NCBI GenBank assembly: GCA_037447655.1
Contig: JBBHKE010002260.1
Coordinates: 162,692 to 226,691 of the forward strand
Source of the DNA: Zygnema cylindricum
Lineage: Eukaryota; Streptophyta; Zygnematophyceae; Zygnematales; Zygnemataceae
Direction: 5' to 3'
DNA length: 64,000 nt
Part shown: positions 56,027 to 64,000 of the stretch, piece after piece
How positions within the stretch are numbered: position 1 is the stretch's first letter
Layout of the letters: every line of letters begins with the position of its first letter
The notes under the pieces: model-generated
Told to the model about the DNA's origin: nothing
Databases searched by the model: none
The model's input: the letters and a program-made list of their open reading frames with translations, nothing else
Translations under genes and position numbers: made by a program

Positions 56027-57053
56027 AAGTCCTCAGAGTGGACAGCTTCCAAGAAGCCTCTAGGATAATCCTGACCCCTTTGTGTTTAAGCAAAAATAAC
56101 TGCCACCCTGGCAGACAAAAACTCTGACCACCTTCACCCCTATGAAGATAAGACTCCCCTGAGTCGATAGCAAAAAGAATCTCTGAATTCGCTCCCCTGA
56201 GGAGTAAGTTATGAAGGGTCAAAGTTTACCTTTTGTACAGAAGCTCTCTGGGAGAGAGGGTCCTATCTCCTAATTTTTCTAAGTCCTATCTCTCTCACAG
56301 ACTCTATCTACTGTTGTACGGAACCAATCAAAATACAGTTCCGTACGCAAAAGTACAGCTGTCGGTGTACTTTATGTACGAACATTGTACGACATGTCCC
56401 AAATATCGACACATGTCATATCCGGATTCGGTGCCATAATCTCCGGAGATTCCACGATCTAACGTAATTTCGCCACGCGTCATCTGATGTGGCGATGACC
56501 ACAAACTGCCAAAATCTTCCTCCGCGATCTCGGCGCTAATTCTGGCCGTCCGATTAGAATCTAATTTAATCGTAGCCGTAAGAAATACATGCGCGGTATT
56601 CGTTTCACTTACTAAATAAAATGCGCGATAATGATTTTGTGAATGTACCGAATTCCGTATTTATACATTACCGGATCTATGTATACCGTACACAGTTACA
56701 GTTAAATGATTTAACCTACGTATTAATGTTTAAATTAATATCGTACTACATGTTACGTAAGACTACTCCTAGACCTAACGGCTAAGGCTATCGGCTATCT
56801 ACTATCTGTCGGCCGGCAGGTACCAGGATCAAATCCTGTGGCCGGATTACCTTTTAGTACATAATCCCTAAACTAGTATAAATTTCCCGTAAACCTCAGG
56901 ATAGCCTAGGTAGCCATGGCTCTAGCTTCCTCTCCAATTTCTCAGTGACTGCGACAAGTTTGAGAGTTGGAGAGAGAAGTTAGAGGTAGACTGCCTCGGC
57001 TTCTTTATTTCTATTCAGACCTAGAAAATACTTTAAAACCATTACTTTCTACA

Positions 57054-57297
57054 AATCAGGCTACCATGGCAATTGCAGCTAATCCAAAACATCATTTCAA
57101 AGCTAAACATATGGACATAAGATTGAGCTTTGTGAGGGAGAAAGTTTAAAATATAATTGTAAATCTTGTGTATAGATCTGATGAAGAAATGGTGGCTGAC
57201 ATGATGACTCAACCTATGCCCTCTCCCAAGTTAAAATATTGCAGAGAAAAATGTGGACTAAAAGAAAAACTAAAATTAGACTAGAAAATAAGAGGAG
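57054..57297 (+). pseudogene. End of RNase H and polypurine tract of copia C
   Basis: It continues C after element D: NQATMAIAANPKHHFKAKHM and SFVREKV, then a stop (TAA) and the rest of the C-terminus to about 57280. AATAAGAGGAG at 57287-57297 is the polypurine tract before the right LTR, which starts TGATGAAAATTACTAG at 57298. Confidence 0.8.
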
Positions 57298-57854
57298 TGA
57301 TGAAAATTACTAGATTTATAGAGTATTTTCTAGATCTAAAATAAAAGAAAAAGCAGGCAGCCTGCTCTCACCTTTCCTCTCTACCCCCCATACTTGTTGT
57401 AGTCACTAAAGGAGAAAGAGAGAAGGAGATGGATAGCCATGGCTTCCTTAGCCTAATAAGCAGGACTAAAGATTGACTTATGTCACTCTCAACAAAAGGT
57501 TGAGTACAGTAGGACTCGAACCCCCAATCGGCAGAGCGAGGCGTAGCCGTTAGCTCTAACCGGTCTGTCGTAGAAGTTCGTTGAAGTATACAGGGTGTGA
57601 TTTCAATTTAAACTGTGTTATGGTCGATAAAACGATTAACGATAATACAAATGAACAAACATAGAATCATTTATATATAGTACGAAAATAATACTGCATG
57701 AAACAAATGAATAGGACGTTTGTTTCGACGGTCAAAATTAAATGTCAGTTTTCATCCAACGGCGCACATCCTAGCCGAGATCTCGAAATCGTCACTTTGG
57801 CGTTTTGTGACGTGCCATGACCTGGCTATTGATATTTGTGTATTTTCTAGTTGT

Positions 57855-58777
57855 GTAATAGGTAGTGTTGTGTATCAGAAAGCATTTACCGATAAGCGAT
57901 ATGGACCATTTCTCAGGTTCCGAATAATTAATATATCGGCTCGATATATCGTTATCGGTCTTATCGCCGATAAGTAGCCGATAATATCGGGTACTTATCA
58001 GCGATAACACTGATAACGATAACTATCGGCGATAAATGTACGGGCCGTACAGATAAATGTGCGAGCCATACATATAAATGTACGCCATGTACACTCAAAT
58101 GTACGTCTTATTTCCCAGACGCGAACAAAGTACAGTCGCCGCCATGACGTCTGTACGGTTTTGGTACGGTTCCAATTTTAAAGATGTAACTTTTACATCC
58201 GAGGCCATGGCTTTGTTCCTTTATTTCTTGGGATCCACTGGACACCTGCCACGTGTCAATCTGTCAGCTTTTTTGGCATAAGCTGCCAAAAGAGCCATTC
58301 CGGGATGCCAGTGATCACGCTGGCCGTCCGCTCGTATTTTTTCATTCCAAGTTGTCCGTTAGATTCCGGCAGCGCGCAGAATATAAATTTGCGTCCGTTG
58401 TACTTTATGTCCGCCGTCCTTTTTCGGTTCCATGTTCACCAGTTTGTCTGTAAATTTTGTATGTCGCCGTAAATTGTTTTGTTTAGTTAACCGGCCAGCG
58501 TTTTCTGTGCTGTGTTGTCCATAATAATTTCCAGTTAATATTAACAGAATAGTTTCGTACATGTGGCATGACACGCTATATAATGTAGACAGCATAATAC
58601 AATATCCAATAAGGTGCTATAGTATGCGTACTATTTATTTTTTTAGTTATCGACGATATAGAATTTGTTGGTCTCGGACCGATATATCGATACCTCTGAC
58701 CGTTTCGATAACCGATAACTATAGGTTTCAATTTTATCGCAATAAGTTTTTTACCGATACACAACACTACTAATAGG
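57855..58777. mobile_element. Intact non-autonomous hAT-like element inside the LTR of E
   Basis: The element is 57863-58769 (907 bp) with termini TAGTGTTGTGTATC and GATACACAACACTA. Flanks are GTAATAGG and CTAATAGG (7 of 8 match), the hAT-type 8-bp duplication. The uninterrupted LTR copy at 61820 onward shows the empty site (TGTAAAAGGATAG). Other pieces of the family lie at 6156, 22988, 41025 and 63479. No transposase is present. Confidence 0.8.
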
Positions 58778-59908
58778 ATAGAAAAAAGGCAAAGGCAATC
58801 TGCCTCTAACTCCCCTCTCTAAGCCCCCACACTTGTTGTAGTCACAGAAAGCTCGATAGGGAGCTAAAGCCATGGCTGCCTAAGCTCTCTAGAGAAGACA
58901 GAGGATAAATTAGGAAGACTTACTAAAAGGTACTTGACGAACCCAGGAATTGATCCTGGTACCTAGCGTCCTTCAAGTTGCCCTCAGTCGGTAGCTTTAT
59001 CTGTTTAGTCTAGATCTAGTATTGAGATACATGGGGTTTGATAATTATTTAGTTAGTTAAACATAAACTTGTTCATTTAACACGAAATAATTACGTAGTG
59101 CATGGATACAATTTTAGGGAGTATGGAGTATGGTTTCAATGTTTTTATGAAACGGATATCGCGCACTTCTTTCGACCGCGAAACAAATATCGCGCGTTGA
59201 TTTTCAGCGGCTAGGATTATAGACGGTTTTGATCGGACGACCGCGATAGATGCCTCTATCACGGAAGAGGTATTTTTGGCGTTTTACGGTCATTAGCGCG
59301 TCAGATGAAACGTGGCGTGATAACATTGGATTAGGGGAACTCCGGAGATTACGGCAACAAATCCTAATTTGACATGTGTCGACATTTTGGCCATGTTGTA
59401 CAATGGCCGTACAAAAAGTACACCGGCACCTGTACTTTTCTGTACGACACAATAATATAATTGGTGTCGTACTTTAGTAGATAGAGTTTTAGAGGGGGAA
59501 TATGACTTAGAACATTTTGGGTAGGTAGCTGGCTCTCCCAGAGAGCACCTTGTATGAATGGAAAACTTTGGCCAGCCATAACTATCAATTTACTTGACCA
59601 TTTTCATTGATTATTTTTGCTGCAGACCGCATTGAGTCTACGCTACACAGGGGTGTAGTCGGTCAGAGTTTTTGTTTGCCAAGGTGGCTGCATTTCTAAG
59701 GGAAAGTCAAAGTAGGTGAATATGTCCAAATCTTACATTCTCACTTTGCATTCTGTGGTGGAACTGAGCACACAGAAAGTGGTATTTCACAGAGGTGGAT
59801 CTATATTGGGTTTTTGACTGTCAAGGGGTCAGTCATTTGGGTTTATATCAAGTTAGGAGTCGACACTATCTAGATTAGCTTCTTTGGATCTGCCTAGTCT
59901 GAGGGCCA

Positions 59909-61634
59909 ATGGAGGTCTCAAAGTTTTAGGTTATGGGCCCACCATCTAGGGTGCCTATGTTTGATGGAACAGACTTCACTTATTGGTACTTTACTATGGA
60001 GGGATTGCTCTTCGAGAAGCACTTATAGGGAATTGTTTCGGGACAAGTGAGATGTCTGCCACCTGGCTTTGGAGGAGCTTACTATGGAGAATCGTCTGAG
60101 GCTGCCCAGAATATCAACCGGAGTTCAGATGCAACGGAAGGTGAAGGGAAAAACCTTTCCGTGGATGGGGAAATAGGGGAGAAGGAAAAAGGGACACCTA
60201 TTGTGAGGGGAGCTAGGCTCTCAGCTATGGTACCACTTGTAGGGATTGAAACTGAAGAAAATGACAGAAAAATATGGGAATACAAAAACACTATAGCAAA
60301 ACATCTCATACTTAGATACGTGTCTAAGTCCATAGCTATCACTCTTTGAAGTCTAACCAAGTCTTCAAAGATATGGGAAGCACTAAGTCAGATTTATAAG
60401 AGTGAGACTATTCAGAGGCAGCAATTAGTAAAACAGGAAATAGAGGCCTATGTTTATAAAGGCGGTAGCATGATAGAGTTTTGCAATGATATTGCTACGT
60501 TATATGTTGAGCTTACTAGTGCGGGATATGTAGAATCTGAGGAGAGGAAGATTAATACACTACTTATGAAACTCCCAGATGAGTACGAAAACATCATTTG
60601 TCGTATGCAGGCAATGGATGGCTCCTCATGGACTTGGAGCTTTACCATGGGGATAATTCTTGTGAGGGAAAGCACTTTGGAGCTTCATAGGGGAAGGGAC
60701 AGGGTCAATGCATTTATAGCTGGTGGTGATTGGCGGAAGTGTGATGAGAGGAGCGGCGGTGACGAGCGGAAGCGTGATGAGAGGAAGAAAGACAAAGGTA
60801 AACCTTATCAGAACTTTGATAGTAAAAGAGGGAGAGGAAAAGACACGGGAGCTTTGAAAAAATGGGTTTGTTTCTTTTGTAGGGAACCGGGTCATTATAT
60901 GGAAGATTGCCCTTGTTTGGAAAAACTTAGAAGTAGGAGTGTGGATGAGGAGGACGAAGGGGAAGAGGAGAAAGCTGATGAAGATATGTTGGAGCTTCTC
61001 CGCATCGGTAGTATGGGGAAGAGAGAAAAGCATACATAAATTCCACGAAAGCAAGAGTGTGCTTTTGGAGGTATAAGGGAAGTAAAGAGAGAGGAGGTAC
61101 TTGAGGATGTCGAGGAGTGTAGAGTGTATGACTTAGAAATGAGAAAGTCAGATCTAGGATCCATAAGTGAAAACGGGAAAGATAAAATTAATGAGGATAA
61201 TTTTATAGATAATAGGGAAACAGAAAACTGGTCGGAAAGGGAGACTTCAACGGATTCCGAGGAAAGGGGAGAAGTGAAACTCGAAGAGGTTTTAAAGGAT
61301 AGGGGAGAAGAGGAATATTTAATGAAAGGTTTAGGGGAGGAGAAATACTTATTGGGAATAAATTTAGAAAGAGAGTGGAAAGAAATCCATGGGAGAGAGT
61401 GAGGAAAGTTCAATTTTTGCGAGTAATGGGTTTGACATCGCTAAAAGGAGTGATGGTATTGATGAAAGTGTTCCTGGAAAAGGGTTAGCATCTGGGTGTA
61501 TGTTGCAGATTGGAGATGGGGCTGGCTGTTTGGATTGCAAGAGGGAAATCGGGTTGTGTGTAGATGAAAAAGTGATGAGATGGATGAAATCTTTGCTCGG
61601 GGTTATGAAAATTGTGATGCTTCATAAAATATGA
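59909..61634 (+). pseudogene. Gag plus RNase H-derived tail of copia E (broken)
   Basis: It starts ATGGAGGTCTCAAAG in the LTR end. The same order as the B product is readable: capsid (KLPDEYENIICRMQAMDGSS), DERKRDERKKDKGK, zinc knuckle CFFCREPGHYMEDC, an acidic stretch, MKGLGEEKYLLGINLE, SDGIDESVPGKGLASGCMLQ and KVMRWMKSLLG. Stops (for example after KFEV near 59926, near 60028, 60348 and 61037) and a frame change near 61390 disable it. The shared collapsed tail shows that B and E descend from one fusion event. Confidence 0.82.
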
Positions 61635-62005
61635 GATCAGCAAGATGGAATGTTTATTTCAGCTCATCTAATGGACCTTTTAAAATGTGAGGGTATTGTC
61701 ACAAAGGTCTATGAAAGGAAAAGGAAAATAAAAAGGAATAAAAAAAAAATTGGGAGGGGGTATTTTGGTTTTTTTTTGTGTGGAAGTTGAAAGGAAAATA
61801 GACTAGAAAATAAGGGGAGTGTTGATATTTGTGTATTTTCTAGGTCTGTAAAAGGATAGAAAAAAGGCAGAGGCAGTCTGCCTCTAACTCCCCTCTCCAA
61901 GCCCCCACACTTGTTGTAGTCACTGAAGGCTGGATAGTAGGGAGCTAGTGCCATGGCTGCCTAAGCTCTCTAGAGAAGACAGAGGATAAATTAGGTAGAC
62001 TTACC

Positions 62006-62100
62006 AAAAGGTACTTGACGGACCCAAGAATTGATCCTGGTACCTACCGTGCGTCAAGTTTCCCTCAGCCGGTAGCTTTATCCGTTTAGTCTAGAGCTAG
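62006..62100 (-). other. Antisense tRNA-like block in the LTR of E
   Basis: On the minus strand there is ACTAAACGGATAAAGC (A-box-like), a CTACCG/CGGTAG stem, a T-arm-like CCAGGATCAATTCTTGG and TTTT at 62009-62006. The left LTR copy is at about 58930-59015. Confidence 0.5.
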
Positions 62101-64000
62101 TATTGAGATACATGGGGTTTGATAAATATTTAGTTAGTTACACGTAGACTAGTTCATTTAACAGGAAATAATTACGTAGTGCATGGATACAATTTTAGAG
62201 AGTACGGAGTACGGTTTCAATGTTTTTATGAAACGGATATTGCGCACTTGTTTCGACCACGAAACAAATACCGCGCGTCGATTTTCAGCGGCTAGGATTA
62301 TAGACGGTTTTGATCGGACGGCCGCGATAGGCGCCGCGATCACGGAAGAGGTACTTTTGGCGTTTTACAGTCATTTCCGCGTCAAATGACACGTGGCGTG
62401 ATAACATTGGATTACGGGAACTCCGAAGATTACGGAAACAAATCCTGATTTGACACGTGTCGACATTTTGGCCATGTTGTACAATGGCCGTATAGAAAGT
62501 ACAAGGCACCTGTACTTTTCTGTACGACACAATAATTTAATTGGTGTCGTACTTCAGTAGATAGAGTTTTAGAGGGGGAAGAGGACTTAGAAAATTTTGG
62601 GTAGGTAGCTGCCTCTCCCAGGGAGCACCTTGTATAAATGGCAAACGTTGGCCAGCCATAACTATCAATTTACTTGACCGTTTTCAGTGATTCTTTTTGC
62701 TGCGGACTCAAGGGAGTCCAGGCCACACAAGGGTGTAGTCGGTCAGAGTTTTTATTTGCCAGGGTTGCTGCATTTCTAAGGGAAATTCAAAGTGGGTGAA
62801 TGTGTCCAAATCTCATATTCTAACTTTGCAATTTGTCGTGGAACTAAGCCCACCGAAAGTGTTATCTCACAGGGGTGAATCTATTTTGGGTTTCTGACTG
62901 CAAAAGGGTCAGTCATTTGGGTTTATATCAAGTTAGGAGTCGACACTATCTAGATTAGCTTCTTTGGATCTGCCTACTTTGAGGGCCAATGGAGGTCTCA
63001 AGTTTCACTGGCGCCACGTGGAGAGATAACATTTGGTCACGAGAATTACGAGGAACGTACAAATGAGTGAAAAGTGGACACCCGTCCGCTTAGTGGCCTT
63101 GTCGTACAGAGGTTGTATAGAAAGTACATCGGCATTAGTACTTTCAAGTACGGTATAGTGATATGATTGGTTCGTACTGTCAGTAGATAGGGGTTGTGAG
63201 AGGGAACTAGGACTTAGGAAAATTTGGTAGGTAGTCTTCTCTCGCTTTGAGAGTTTGTATAAATTGGCATATTTGCCACCCTATAACTTATCGCTTGATT
63301 GGGTGTTTTTAGAGATTCTTTTTCCTACGAACCCAGAGGAGTCCAGGCAGCACAGGGGTGCATTCAGATCGTTAGCTTATTTGCTAAGGCAAAAGTGGTT
63401 GATGTTGAAAGTGGGTTAGTTAACAACTATCTAGAGGCTTTCTGAATTCGACGGTCCAATGGAGGACGCAGAATTGCAAAAAATTAATGCGATGTACGGA
63501 ATTTACAGACAAACTGGTGAACATGTAACGGGAAAAGGACGGCGGACATAAAGTACAACGGACGCAAAATAATATTGTGCGTTGCGCCGGAATCTAACGG
63601 ACTACTTGGAATGAAAAAGTACGAGCGGAGCGTTGGCATCTCGGAATGGTTCTTTTGGCAGCTTATGTCAAAAAAGCTGACACATTCACACATGGCAGGT
63701 GTCCAATGGACCCCAAGGATTAAAAGGACAAAGCCATGGCCTTGGATGTGAAAGATACATCGTTTATATTGGAACCGTAGCAAAACCGTAAAGACGTCAT
63801 GGCGGCGATTGTACTTTTTGCGCGTCCGAGAAATAAGACGTCTAGCTGAGTGTACATGCCCTACATTTATATGTACGGCCCGTACATTTACCTGTAGGGC
63901 ACGTATATTTATCGCTGATATTTATCGTTATCGGTGTTATCGCCGATAAGTACCGGATATTAACGGCTACTTATCGACGATAAGACCAATAACAACAAAT

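Larger units (their letters stand above)
50602..57058 (-). mobile_element. Copia element D, near-complete autonomous-type element
   Basis: It spans 50607-57053 (6447 bp, minus orientation), flanked by AATCA on both sides (50602-50606 and 57054-57058). LTRs are 50607-51654 (1048 bp) and 56007-57053 (1047 bp) and differ at roughly 30 positions by eye, about 3 percent. The polypurine tract is 51668-51655. The primer site directly precedes 56007 on the minus strand. It interrupts the RNase H domain of C. Confidence 0.92.
57822..63012 (+). mobile_element. Copia element E, degraded gag-only relative of B
   Basis: It spans 57827-63007, flanked by CTGGC on both sides (57822-57826 and 63008-63012), within the right LTR of C. 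The left LTR is 57827-59928, lengthened by a 907-bp hAT insertion. The right LTR is 61820-63007 (1188 bp). The primer site GGTTATGGGCCCACC starts at 59929 and the polypurine tract ends at 61819. Its internal organisation equals B, with no protease or integrase. Confidence 0.9.
41314..63484 (+). mobile_element. Copia element C, oldest retroelement of the nest
   Basis: It spans 41320-63478, flanked by AAAAAT on both sides (41314-41319 and 63479-63484). The left LTR is 41320-42313 (994 bp). The right LTR is split into 57298-57826 and 63013-63478 (995 bp in total). Internal order is gag, protease, integrase, RT and RNase H, typical of Ty1/copia. The primer site is 42314 onward (GGATATGGGCCCACC). 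All coding parts are broken by stops, frameshifts and the insertions B, D and E. Confidence 0.88.
41025..64000. mobile_element. hAT-like element split by copia element C (41025-41319 and 63479-64000)
   Basis: The left piece starts TAGTGTTTTGTATCGGTAAA and the right piece runs off the window. Joined, they match the inverse of the intact copy at 57863-58769 across the break: GGCCGGTTAACTTAACAAAA on the left continues as ATTTACAGACAAACTGGTGA on the right. It is non-autonomous, with no transposase. It forms the outermost layer of the nest. Confidence 0.8.

Noticed and set aside
57863-58769. CACTA transposon, because the end reads CACTA
   Set aside because: The termini are oriented TAGTG...CACTA, the reverse of CACTA elements, and the flanks match over 8 bp rather than 3 bp.

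Overview
The window looks like nuclear DNA from a streptophyte, meaning a land plant or a charophyte-grade alga. The evidence is intron-rich genes with GT-AG splice sites, a plant-type prolyl 4-hydroxylase with a C-terminal ShKT domain, a plant group VIII-like bHLH factor, and Ty1/copia elements whose primer site matches plant initiator tRNA-Met. The species cannot be named from sequence alone. Gene density is low: three host genes, assembled here exon by exon, lie in a sea of transposons.

Layout. (1) 1-8.2 kb: a hAT-like MITE, a three-exon bHLH gene on the minus strand (2044-4488), then MITE debris. (2) 8.2-13 kb: solo copia LTRs, one nested inside another in opposite orientation. (3) 14.3-20.6 kb: a hAT-like MITE followed by a prolyl 4-hydroxylase gene on the plus strand (15123-20556). 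This gene carries two adjacent, phase-compatible versions of its fourth coding exon. (4) 23.0-28.8 kb: a seven-exon gene for an unusual rhodanese-like / dual-specificity phosphatase / FHA protein. Its immediate upstream DNA is transposon-derived. (5) 29.7-31.7 kb: a solo LTR with a perfect target duplication and two TA-flanked MITEs. (6) 34.1-39.4 kb: a DNA transposon region with a spliced CENP-B/pogo-type DDE transposase, a companion reading frame and many GCGACGA-type repeats. (7) 41.0-64 kb: a nested transposon stack. A hAT-like element is split by a copia element (C, 41320-63478). C is split by three further copia insertions: B 43923-48060, D 50607-57053 and E 57827-63007. E carries its own hAT-like insertion (57863-58769). 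Most of these junctions have target-site duplications that can be read directly.

The copia elements form one lineage with several unusual features. Their primer site is complementary to an internal (anticodon-arm) part of initiator tRNA-Met. Their gag start codon lies 20 nt inside the LTR. Every LTR of the group carries an antisense tRNA-like block followed by a T-run, which resembles a Pol III unit. Two members (B and E) are non-autonomous and encode a gag fused to a collapsed, RT/RNase H-derived tail. B is nearly intact, with LTRs differing at about 4 of 1071 positions. This looks like a parasite family moved in trans by D-like elements.

All exon structures, duplications and alignments were read by eye. 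No similarity search or folding program was run.
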